Shown: positions 6,381-11,897, counted from the first letter of the stretch. The stretch: 14,262 nucleotides of DNA from an archaeon (GCA_024653905.1 JANLGZ010000009.1:1-14262), one strand, 5' to 3'. Numbers and translations are program-made. The notes: generated from the sequence alone by a model not told the origin.

Positions 6381-6749
6381 TTATTGCGTTTCAAAATTTA
6401 AAATTGAATCTTTTTGAAGTTCGTCTTCAGAAATTCCTCTTACTGTAAGTCCTACAGTCATTCCTTTTTTTGCGTTGTGACCGTATTTTGATTCGACATC
6501 AACAATTTCAAGTTGCTTTCCATTGTAAAATGCAGCCATGTTATTTGATAAAAATCCTTCAGTTACTTCTGCAACAATATAAACATCTTCTTGGGAGTAA
6601 AACCTGCAAGCTTTTCTTATAATTGCTTCGCCTTTTGCACCGCCAATTTGGTTTAATTTTTGAAGTATTCTTTCCTCTGGGGTTGAAATAAATGTGCTTG
6701 GTGAAGCATTAGCTGCTCTGTTTCCGAATGTTAGTGTTACTAGGCTCAT
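6381..6749 (-). CDS. stand-alone EF-Tu domain II-like protein
   Basis: A 122-residue protein from ATG 6749, with Shine-Dalgarno CGGAGGAAAT just upstream. The frame is open to 6824 but this ribosome-binding site decides the start. Residues about 54-119 read like the beta-barrel domain II of translational GTPases: VYIVAEVTEGFLSNNM, then KQLEIVDVESKY, then KKGMTVGLTVRGISEDELQKDSIL. The end matches the vGL-lrGi--ddi-kGdvl signature. No GTPase G motifs are present, and the first 50 residues are a helical segment of their own (ERILQKLNQIGGAKGEAIIRKA). It may bind RNA or a translation factor, but its function is unknown. It lies downstream of a possible ribosome-hibernation-like gene in the same orientation. 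Confidence 0.72.
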   Translation of the reverse strand: MSLVTLTFGNRAANASPSTFISTPEERILQKLNQIGGAKGEAIIRKACRFYSQEDVYIVAEVTEGFLSNNMAAFYNGKQLEIVDVESKYGHNAKKGMTVGLTVRGISEDELQKDSILNFETQ

Positions 6750-6838
6750 ATGATTTCCTCCGAATTTCTGATTAATAAAACACGTTCTAGTTAATACTAA
6801 ACCCGCAGAGGAAAACCAAACCACTTTTTATGCAGAAC

Positions 6839-7165
6839 TTAGTTTTTCTTACTTTTTGAGGTTTTAATTTTGAGTGCTTCTTTTTCAAGAGAATTTAGTG
6901 TGTGTTTTAGTGCTTTTTCAGAATCCCAGTCAATGAACTTTGCGTGGAGTGAAATACCTGCCAGATTAGCATTAGCATTTACTTCAAACTGTTCCCTCAT
7001 GCCTTGTTTTTTGCTTTCTCTGAAATGAACTTCCAGCAGTACCTCTCCATGCAAAAAATCCTTCAATTTGCTGTGACTTTTTTCAATTGCATTAATTAGT
7101 GCCTGTTTTTTCATTTCACCTTGTTTTGGCAAATAAGTTATTTGAATTAGTTTGTCTGTTTCCAT
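6839..7165 (-). CDS. possible HPF/RaiA-like small protein
   Basis: A 108-residue soluble protein from ATG 7165, preceded by a G5 Shine-Dalgarno (AGGGGGT) 7 nt away; an upstream TTG at 7171 is rejected. The pattern is a beta strand (IQITYLP), a helix (KKQALINAIEKSHSKLKDFL), beta strands with alternating residues (VLLEVHFRESK, QFEVNANANLA, SLHAKFIDWD), and a long C-terminal helix (SEKALKHTLNSLEKEALK). This beta-alpha-beta-beta-beta-alpha order recalls the S30EA/HPF ribosome-hibernation domain, but the fit is by pattern only. The tail is Lys/Ser-rich. Three degenerate 13-bp tandem repeats precede its ribosome-binding site. It may be co-transcribed with the EF-Tu domain-II protein 89 nt downstream. 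Confidence 0.6.
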   Translation of the reverse strand: METDKLIQITYLPKQGEMKKQALINAIEKSHSKLKDFLHGEVLLEVHFRESKKQGMREQFEVNANANLAGISLHAKFIDWDSEKALKHTLNSLEKEALKIKTSKSKKN

Positions 7166-7177
7166 TATCAAACCCCC

Positions 7178-7216
7178 TTGATACTAAATCTTGATGCTAA
7201 ATCTCTGCTGCTAAAG
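7178..7216 (-). repeat. three 13-bp tandem repeats in a 5' leader
   Basis: On the plus strand, TTGATACTAAATC, TTGATGCTAAATC and TCTGCTGCTAAAG lie end to end. The first two differ at one base; the third shares the CTAAA half. They lie directly upstream of the Shine-Dalgarno of the 7165 gene, probably within or just upstream of its mRNA leader. Confidence 0.6.
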
Positions 7217-7303
7217 TATGTGTTTCTGAATTAATTAAACTAACTTGGTCTTTGAAAACCCCGTAATTAAAATCAAAGAATCTTTTAGAAAAACTAATTG
7301 TTT

Positions 7304-7540
7304 TTAGTCTTCGATTTTTTGTACTGATATAACTGCGGCAGGACAAACTTCAACCGCTTGATTGGCTTTGTCATCTTCTTCAATTTCAAGTTCCCAAATC
7401 CCTGGGCTTGTTTCTTTGCCGCCTATTAAATCTGCCTTGCCATCTTTTGGATTTATTTCAAAATGATCTGAATCAACCGCTGCACAAGGCCCTGCAGCAA
7501 CACAATCGTTTCTGTTGTAAATAATCTTGAATTTTGTCAT
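7304..7540 (-). CDS. single-cluster ferredoxin with three cysteines
   Basis: A 78-residue electron carrier. The first ligand block is DCVAAGPCAA (Cys13, Cys19) and the last is VCPAAVI (Cys66). The usual central Cys at position 16 is Ala. The C-x5-C ... CP pattern is typical of [3Fe-4S] ferredoxins, or [4Fe-4S] proteins with a non-Cys fourth ligand, that serve cytochrome P450 or other redox partners. The protein is acidic, as ferredoxins are. ATG 7540 has a strong Shine-Dalgarno (AGGAGAGG) and a TATA-like CTATAAATTA at about 7576-7585, so it has its own promoter although it follows the HxlR-type regulator by 54 nt. The redox partner is not evident in the window. Confidence 0.9.
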   Translation of the reverse strand: MTKFKIIYNRNDCVAAGPCAAVDSDHFEINPKDGKADLIGGKETSPGIWELEIEEDDKANQAVEVCPAAVISVQKIED

Positions 7541-7594
7541 AATTACCTCTCCTGATAATCAAAGGGGATTCAGTAATTTATAGGTTGTGGTTTG

Positions 7595-7909
7595 TTAAAG
7601 TTCCTTTTTGCCCCATTTTTCCAATTCAGAAATTGCTTTGGCTAAACCTTGTGCTTTTGGTAATGCGCGATATTCAACTTTAGGTTTGTCTCCTAATACA
7701 AGATTTTTTTGAATAAGTTTCTCTTTTTCAAGTTCTGCAAGTCTGGTTGAAAGAATCCTCGGAGTTATTGGGAAAATCTGTTTCATTAATGAATTAAAAC
7801 CAAGTCCTTGTGTGCTGTTCAATAAAATTCTGATTATTGCGATATTGTGCTTCTTTGCCACGAAATCGCTTGTTTTCTTAAAAAAATTATCCTGTATCAA
7901 AAAAATCAC
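7595..7909 (-). CDS. HxlR-like winged-helix transcription regulator
   Basis: A 104-residue regulator. The HxlR family pattern is visible: KHNIAIIRILLNSTQGLGFNSL (helices 1-2), ITPRILSTRLAELEKEKLIQKN (recognition helix and start of the wing), VEYRALPKAQGL (wing end) and a last helix ending in EKWGKKEL. The start codon is uncertain. GTG 7909 lies about 27 nt from a TATA-like element at 7932-7946; TTG 7900 would give MIQDNFFKK and is possible. A perfect palindrome immediately upstream (7911-7929) is a likely operator, so autoregulation is expected. There are no Cys residues, so redox sensing of the type seen in some HxlR proteins is unlikely. The neighbouring ferredoxin is a plausible target. 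Confidence 0.85.
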   Translation of the reverse strand: MIFLIQDNFFKKTSDFVAKKHNIAIIRILLNSTQGLGFNSLMKQIFPITPRILSTRLAELEKEKLIQKNLVLGDKPKVEYRALPKAQGLAKAISELEKWGKKEL

Positions 7910-7910
7910 T

Positions 7911-7929
7911 AACTATAAAAAATATAGTT
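7911..7929. promoter_or_regulatory. palindromic operator upstream of the HxlR-like gene
   Basis: AACTATA-N5-TATAGTT is a perfect inverted repeat with 7-bp arms. It lies between the TATA element (TATAC-TTA-GTATA, 7932-7944, itself an inverted repeat overlapping the 8-bp palindrome AGTATACT) and the start codon. This is the place where a dimeric winged-helix repressor would block its own transcription. Confidence 0.65.
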
Positions 7930-7965
7930 GATATACTTAGTATACTTATGTGTTTTTAAATATCA

Positions 7966-8146
7966 GTGGCGTAAGATAGTAAGTCGGAAAAACCTTGATG
8001 TGGCGTCAGGTTTCACCTCTGTGGTGGGGATTTCATTTGAACTGGAAAAAATTTGTAGAAGGAGTTGACTCGATTTCTGTCCCGAAATTGAGGGCCTCTC
8101 GTGTAGGCTTTGCGTCTCGTAAAGTCTATGGGGGCCAATCTTCCAC
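7966..8146 (+). ncRNA. structured RNA of about 180 nt, family unknown
   Basis: This stretch has no credible gene and is clearly richer in G+C (about 47% by eye) than its surroundings. It folds as a closed multi-stem RNA. P1 is GTGG/CCAC plus AAGAT/ATCTT (7966-7977 with 8138-8146), closing the ends. P2 is 7990-7998 with 8006-8013. P3 is CACC/GGTG (8014-8026). P4 is 9 bp (8069-8077 with 8084-8092), loop TGTCCC. P5 is GGCCTC with GGGGCC (8093-8098, 8131-8136), topped by 12-13 pairs around loop TCT (8115-8117). At least six G-U pairs in P4 and P5 exist only if the plus strand is the RNA. A TATA-like AGTATACTTA ends about 18 nt before P1. I could not match it to RNase P, SRP, tRNA or 5S RNA. It could also be a leader element of the downstream membrane-protein gene. 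Confidence 0.75.
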
Positions 8147-8224
8147 CCTTATTGCATTAGTACGTTAATTCGTTTGAGTGTTTTTAGGCATTAGACTTAT
8201 ATTAATTTCAATCCTTTTTCTTTA

Positions 8225-8485
8225 ATGGTAATAGATCCAATCATTGGTTTTGTTTTAACTGCGGTAGTAGTTATTCTTGCGATTTTTTTTGCTTTAAAAT
8301 TAGGTAAAAAAATTGTTATTTTATTAATCAATAGTTTTCTTGGTTTAGTAGTATTAGTTTTGCTTAATTTTTTCCCGTTTGTAAATATAGAAATAAACCT
8401 CTGGAGCGTTTTGATAACTGCTTTTGGTGGTATTCCAGGGATAATTCTTCTTGTTCTTCTTGATGTTCTTGGCTTTGCGTTTTAA
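8225..8485 (+). CDS. BofA-like integral membrane protein
   Basis: An 86-residue protein, nearly all hydrophobic. Three helices are seen at about residues 5-24, 29-50 and 58-84. The pattern LLINSFLGLVVLVLLNF, then INLWSVLITAFGGIPGIILLVLLDVL matches the BofA family (N-S-x-x-G ... N ... GIPG). In Bacillus, BofA inhibits the SpoIVFB intramembrane protease; archaeal members exist but have no known role, so regulation of a site-2 protease is only a possibility. A TATA element (CTTATATTA, 8196-8204) about 25 nt before the ATG indicates its own leaderless transcript, separate from the RNA upstream. The tRNA-Gly gene starts 6 nt after its stop. Confidence 0.82.
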   Translation: MVIDPIIGFVLTAVVVILAIFFALKLGKKIVILLINSFLGLVVLVLLNFFPFVNIEINLWSVLITAFGGIPGIILLVLLDVLGFAF

Positions 8486-8491
8486 TTAGTA

Positions 8492-8659
8492 TGGGCTGTA
8501 GTCTAGCGGTAGGATCCGAGCTTCCCAAATCAGAACCCAGAGGGTTCCGATACCTCCACAAGTTGAGGGTTCCGATACCTCCACAAGTTGAGGGTTCCGA
8601 TACCTCCACAAGTTCTGTCGGAATCAGCTTGGACTCGAGTTCAATTCCCAGCAGGCGCA
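8492..8659 (+). tRNA. tRNA-Gly (CCC) with a 98-nt repeat-filled intron, possibly degenerate
   Basis: D arm GTCT-AGCGGTA-GGAT and anticodon arm CGAGC-TTCCCAA ... GCTTG are intact, anticodon CCC (8524-8526). An intron lies after base 37 (exon 1 ends at 8527, exon 2 begins at 8626). Exon TTCC (8522-8525) pairs with intron GGAA (8620-8623) as a 4-bp central helix. A TC/A 3-nt bulge holds the 3' splice site, and CAGAAC/GTTCTG (8531-8536, 8612-8617) continues the intron helix, a relaxed archaeal bulge-helix-bulge. The T loop TTCAATT is at 8640-8646 and discriminator A is at 8659. Odd: acceptor TGGGCTG against CAGGCGC pairs at only four of seven positions, and T stem TCGAG against CCCAG has two mismatches. 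It may be a decaying or chimeric tRNA; CCC decoding is dispensable if tRNA-Gly(UCC) exists. Confidence 0.8.
8541..8615 (+). repeat. three tandem 25-bp repeats inside the tRNA intron
   Basis: Copies at 8541-8565, 8566-8590 and 8591-8615. The first two are identical and the third differs only at its last base. Each begins AGGGTTCCGATACC and ends CCACAAGTTG. Within each, GAGG and CCTC, or GGT and ACC, can form a short hairpin whose look vaguely recalls a T arm. A flanking GAACCC-AGA-GGGTTC hairpin (8533-8547) precedes the array. It makes up about three quarters of the intron. Confidence 0.95.
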
Positions 8660-8975
8660 TATTTCCATAAAAGGGCCCACTAACGCTTAATGAGTAATTA
8701 TGTTTTCTTTGTTTGGATTTCTAACTCTAAAATGTTTTATTCTAGTTTCGCGTTTGGCTATTCAGGTGAACAAAACTGTTACACAAAAACTGAAAAAAAA
8801 AGAGAATGGGCAAAGCTACACTCGCTTTCAGAGTACTACCCTTCATTTTTGATGTGCCCATTCTCTTACACTTATCTCTCATAATTTTTTAGCCCCAGAT
8901 TTAGCTCTGGCATTTTTTAGGTTGGAAGTGGAACAAAATTTATAAACTTGTAAACCTATTCTTCTTTTGATTAAA
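8660..8975. other. gene-free region with an isolated hairpin
   Basis: There is no credible gene on either strand. The notable object is the inverted repeat at 8800-8867. The end of the region holds promoter-like ATTTATAAAC (8938-8947) for the next gene. Confidence 0.5.
8800..8867. repeat. 68-nt inverted repeat, possible small structured RNA
   Basis: AAGAGAATGGGCA (8800-8812) and TGCCCATTCTCTT (8855-8867) pair perfectly over 13 bp. The 42-nt interior holds a second hairpin, AAAGC-TACACTC-GCTTT (8812-8828), and a weak CAT/ATG pair. ACA follows the 3' arm directly (8868-8870), as in archaeal H/ACA guides, but there is no clear pseudouridylation pocket. The strand cannot be decided because the stems have no G-U pairs. 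A terminator or a small mobile-element remnant are alternatives. Confidence 0.6.
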
Positions 8976-9398
8976 ATGTCTAGACCGCGATCTTCGAAAA
9001 GGGGACCTGTCCGCAAAGGTCTAATTGTTGTAATGAGTCCTCCAAAGAAAGCGGGCAGGGCAATCAACGCAGTCAGAAGAATAATCCCTTCTGAAGCAAC
9101 CATGAAAACAATAGCTAAAAAAGGGCGATTAGCGATTAAATCGATTAAAACTCCTTGGCGTGGTGCAAGAGCTAGCCGAGTTGTAGCTGAAATGCGGGTT
9201 ATCGGAAAGGTAAAACAATGGTTAGAGGCAAATTCCCAAGAGGGGAACAGAAAAACATATACTTTGAAAGAAACAAAAAATAAAATGCTTGCGGATGTTA
9301 CAGAAGTATATTCTAAGGAAATTGCTCGGCTTCCAGCCTCTGAAAAAAAAAGCATATCAAAAACAGCTATTGCAAAAATTAATTCAAACAATGATTGA
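8976..9398 (+). CDS. basic protein, unknown function
   Basis: A predicted 140-residue, strongly basic soluble protein. The N terminus is RPRSSKRGPVRKG, followed by SPPKKAGRAINAVRR and a helical region with further basic patches (KKGRLAIKSIK, WRGARASRVVAEMRV). The C-terminal third is helical with mixed charge. The composition suggests binding to RNA or DNA, or a chromosomal or ribosome-associated role, but no family is recognised. ATG 8976 is preferred over TTG 8967 in the same frame. A TATA-like element at 8938-8956 lies about 27-35 nt upstream. The opposite strand is also open over this region (8879-9406), but its translation is of shadow type. Confidence 0.65.
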   Translation: MSRPRSSKRGPVRKGLIVVMSPPKKAGRAINAVRRIIPSEATMKTIAKKGRLAIKSIKTPWRGARASRVVAEMRVIGKVKQWLEANSQEGNRKTYTLKETKNKMLADVTEVYSKEIARLPASEKKSISKTAIAKINSNND

Positions 9399-9402
9399 TA
9401 AT

Positions 9403-9414
9403 CCAAATATTTGG
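9403..9414. repeat. 12-bp perfect palindrome
   Basis: CCAAATATTTGG lies 4 nt after the stop of the preceding gene and about 55 nt before the next start. GAAGCTTC (9423-9430) follows. It is a possible protein-binding site or weak terminator; the purpose is unknown. Confidence 0.4.
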
Positions 9415-9468
9415 GCTAATCCGAAGCTTCATGCACGGAATATGTATATTTCCTGACGGTTGAACAAA

Positions 9469-9636
9469 ATGTACTTCACAAAATCAATGCTTGGTTTAAT
9501 TTTGGTTGTTTTTGCACTTTTTTTGATAGCGACCACGTTGCTTTCTGAGAATATTTCCTTTCAGGTTTTTGTGTATTCAGTAACAGGGATATTTTTTTAC
9601 TTTATTGCGGTTTATCATTTCAAAATAACAAAATAA
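9469..9636 (+). CDS. 55-residue membrane microprotein
   Basis: A short frame from ATG 9469 to TAA 9636. Two hydrophobic helices are seen: residues about 7-25 (MLGLILVVFALFLIATTLL) and 31-49, separated by a polar SENIS turn, with a short basic tail (HFKITK). Support comes from a TATA element (TATGTATATTT, 9440-9450) about 24 nt before the ATG, the same leaderless layout as its neighbours, and from the helix-turn-helix membrane topology. No family is recognised. It may be a membrane microprotein of the kind common in compact archaeal genomes, but expression is unproven. Confidence 0.55.
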   Translation: MYFTKSMLGLILVVFALFLIATTLLSENISFQVFVYSVTGIFFYFIAVYHFKITK

Positions 9637-9751
9637 TGCACAAATTTTAGGACAACGTGGCTGAAGCAATGACATCAGCTTTTCAGGAACCCTTTTATCT
9701 CACTTACTCCTTTTTTATTTCACGAAAAACCATTGTTAAGAAGTGAATTTT

Positions 9752-9967
9752 ATGGATAAAACAGAAATAATTGCAGAATTGACTGAGTTAAATAAACTCT
9801 ATAAAATGGCCTCTTTACCTGATAAAAAAGAAATTGGTAAACGAATTGATGCGCTTCATGAATTACTTCAACATCAAAGAACTGAAAGAGTTAAAATGGA
9901 TGCAAAGGCTGAACTGGCAAAAAGAGAAATGCTTGTGCATAAACCTCCTAATATTAAACACAGATAA
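9752..9967 (+). CDS. small helical protein, unknown function
   Basis: A 71-residue protein from ATG 9752 (GTG 9743 would add three residues). It is almost wholly helical and highly charged: TEIIAELTELNKLYKMAS, DKKEIGKRIDALHELLQ and KMDAKAELAKREML form two or three heptad-like helices. The tail ends in His/Lys/Arg. It resembles a small coiled-coil adaptor, but no family is recognised. The pfkB-family gene starts 41 nt after its stop, with a TATA box of its own. The 115 bases upstream (9637-9751) hold only a weak 5-bp hairpin at 9660-9679 and pyrimidine-rich sequence. Confidence 0.62.
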   Translation: MDKTEIIAELTELNKLYKMASLPDKKEIGKRIDALHELLQHQRTERVKMDAKAELAKREMLVHKPPNIKHR

Positions 9968-10008
9968 AACAGCAAATTAATAAAATCCGCTTCCCTAATT
10001 TGTTTTCT

Positions 10009-10971
10009 ATGTTTGATGTTGTTTCAATTGGTTCAGCAACTGCTGATGTTTTTGTTCATATTCCGAAAACATTTTCAAACAAGGATTTGTGTGTTTTTCA
10101 TCCCGGTACCAAAGTGGAGATTGAGGCAATGGAGTATTTTACTGGCGGAGGTGCCACTAATACTTCTGTTGCTTTTTCGAGGCTTGGTTTAAAGACAGGG
10201 GCTCTTTGTGCGGTTGGAGATGATGCCAGTGGTATTAAAGTTTTGAATGTTCTAAAAAAAGAAAAAGTCAGCACCAGTTTTGTTAATACTCTGTTAGGCA
10301 AGAACACAAGTTATTCTGTTATTCTTACTGGTTTTGGAAAAGACAGGGTTGTTTTATGCTATAGTAAAGCCACGGCTTCATTAGGGGAGGCCAAACTGAA
10401 TTTTGCCAAGCTTAATGCTAAATGGTTTTACATTACTTCTTTACATTCAGCTCCTGCATTACTGAAAAATATTATTCTTCGTGCAAAAAAAAAGAAAGTT
10501 AAAATTGCCTGGAATCCAGGGCAGAAAGAACTTTCTTTAGGTTTTAAAAAATTAAAGCAAATTGTTGGTTTGGTTGATATTTTAATTGTGAATAAAGAAG
10601 AAGCTCTGAAGCTTACAGGTTCTGCGGATATTCACAGAAATTTAAAGAAACTTTTGGAGCTTGCTGAAACTGTTGTTATTACTGATGGAAAACACGGCGC
10701 CTATGCTGCAAATGGCGCTTTTAGTTATTCTGTTAAAACTTTTAATATCAGTCCATTAGATGTTACGGGTGCAGGGGATGCTTTTGGTTCAGGTTTTACT
10801 GCGGCTATGATTAAAGGGAAAGGAATTGATGATGCTCTTGTTTATGGTACTGCTAATTCGAATTCTGTAATTGGTCATTTGGGAACAAAAAATATTCTTC
10901 TAACGGAGCAGGGGTTAAAGGTTTTTTTGAAAAAATATGGTGTTCCTGCAGTTAAGAGACAGAAACTTTAG
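10009..10971 (+). CDS. PfkB-family carbohydrate or nucleoside kinase
   Basis: A 320-residue ribokinase-like enzyme that transfers phosphate from ATP to a sugar or nucleoside hydroxyl. The N-terminal substrate region has GSATADVFV and YFTGGGATNTSVAFSRLGL (GG near 46-48). The C-terminal PfkB signature 2 is DVTGAGDAFGSGF (251-263) with catalytic Asp257 in GAGD and the anion hole next to it. VVITDGKHGAY and ILIVNKEEALKLTG are also family typical. The substrate (ribose, adenosine, fructose 6-phosphate or another) cannot be read from the sequence. The start is ATG 10009, 27 nt after TATA-like TAATAAAAT; in-frame TTG 10000 is less likely. The next gene is convergent, 21 nt away. Confidence 0.93.
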   Translation: MFDVVSIGSATADVFVHIPKTFSNKDLCVFHPGTKVEIEAMEYFTGGGATNTSVAFSRLGLKTGALCAVGDDASGIKVLNVLKKEKVSTSFVNTLLGKNTSYSVILTGFGKDRVVLCYSKATASLGEAKLNFAKLNAKWFYITSLHSAPALLKNIILRAKKKKVKIAWNPGQKELSLGFKKLKQIVGLVDILIVNKEEALKLTGSADIHRNLKKLLELAETVVITDGKHGAYAANGAFSYSVKTFNISPLDVTGAGDAFGSGFTAAMIKGKGIDDALVYGTANSNSVIGHLGTKNILLTEQGLKVFLKKYGVPAVKRQKL

Positions 10972-10992
10972 AACGCCCATCAATAAAAGTAG

Positions 10993-11796
10993 TTACTCCT
11001 CTTCAGTAACAAATTGCTCATAAGTTGAGTGATTAAACTTGTACATGAATCTTTTTATTCTGCTTTCATTGTAAGTGTAATTTTCCAGTACTTCTTTTTT
11101 CTCTCCATAAAATTCTCTGAAATCTTTTTTTTGGGTTGGATCTAAAAGTAAAAATTTGTTGTTGAATTCAGATATTACAAATGCATGTGCTTCTCCATTT
11201 TCAAGTTCAGCTATCACAACTTCAGCCTTCTCATCCCCTAATGAATAAAGGAATGAGCATAACAAAACCGCCTGATCTTCATCGTCTCCTATTTTTTCTG
11301 AAATAATTTCTTTTGGAGTCAGCCAGAACGAAATACTGATTTCCACATCAACAAAATCTATTTCATTAACCACATAATTGTAGGCTTTTTCTGCGGCTTG
11401 GAAAAAGTGGTTTTCAAAATTGTAATTTTCAGGAGTAAAACTGTTCACTATTGAGTGTATGCTTAAGTCGTCTTTGTTAATTAGTGCTTTTATTTCTCCG
11501 ACTGTTTTGGTTTCTTGTTCGTTTATTAATTTTGCGTGTTTTTCTAAAAGTATTCGGTATATTCTGCTCAGCTTTTCTTCTTTATTTGAATTAGAAATAT
11601 TAACCTCAAGAACAGTTTGTGCTGAAGGCTCCTGTAAGTGATCTTTCAAAGAGCTTAATTGGTTTTCCAGTTCTGTTTTCCTTTCGTCGCTGGTTTCTTC
11701 CGCAAGACTTTGTTCCAGCGCACTAATATTTCTCAAAATCATTTTTTCTTTGGAAGTCTTCTTCAAACCCGTTTCTGTGGTGGAACTAAAAGCCAT
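10993..11796 (-). CDS. transglutaminase-like protein lacking the catalytic Cys
   Basis: A 267-residue protein from ATG 11796. Residues about 15-56 are a heptad-rich helix (RNISALEQSLAEE), then a linker. Residues about 130-225 are a transglutaminase-like fold: a helical part (FFQAAEKAYNYVVNEI), LTPKEIISEKIGDDEDQAVLLC, then GEAHAFVI with His204 and KFLLLDP with Asp219. In active members the first motif reads GDC-D, so position 172 should be Cys; here it is Asp, while the His and Asp remain. A thiol enzyme is therefore unlikely, although Cys180 lies 8 residues on. No signal peptide is seen. The frame is open to 11886 but the extension enters the divergent pilin promoter region. The location next to a surface-protein operon may be functional. 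Confidence 0.82.
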   Translation of the reverse strand: MAFSSTTETGLKKTSKEKMILRNISALEQSLAEETSDERKTELENQLSSLKDHLQEPSAQTVLEVNISNSNKEEKLSRIYRILLEKHAKLINEQETKTVGEIKALINKDDLSIHSIVNSFTPENYNFENHFFQAAEKAYNYVVNEIDFVDVEISISFWLTPKEIISEKIGDDEDQAVLLCSFLYSLGDEKAEVVIAELENGEAHAFVISEFNNKFLLLDPTQKKDFREFYGEKKEVLENYTYNESRIKRFMYKFNHSTYEQFVTEEE

Positions 11797-11897
11797 AACT
11801 AATACATAATTTACTTGAAAACCCCTAAAAATCTTTCTAAAACCAAAAAAAACCCAAAAAAGACGTTTTTTAGTGATTTTGGGCATGTTTTCGCTAA

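Noticed and set aside
7966..8146. RNase P RNA or SRP RNA
   Set aside because: The conserved RNase P core (AGGAAAGUC and ACAGAA elements) and the SRP helix-8 GGAAG-AGCA loop are not present; length is also shorter than usual.
8541..8615. CRISPR array
   Set aside because: The repeats are directly adjacent without spacers and lie in a tRNA intron.
8364..8660. Minus-strand open frame running through the 25-bp tRNA-intron repeats
   Set aside because: It is created by the tandem repeats and by antisense of the tRNA and BofA-like genes; each 25-bp unit shifts the frame, so it is not a conserved repeat protein.
8690..8884. Plus-strand open frame of 64 codons
   Set aside because: It crosses the 13-bp inverted repeat, has no start signal, and shows no protein pattern.
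8879..9406. Long minus-strand open frame (175 codons) opposite the basic-protein gene
   Set aside because: Its translation is low in charged residues and lacks a plausible start signal, whereas the plus-strand frame has a TATA element and a coherent basic protein. It looks like a shadow.
9660..9683. Terminator or C/D box RNA between the 55-residue gene and the 9752 gene
   Set aside because: Only a 5-bp GCTGA/TCAGC stem with a 10-nt loop and T4; C and D box sequences are incomplete.
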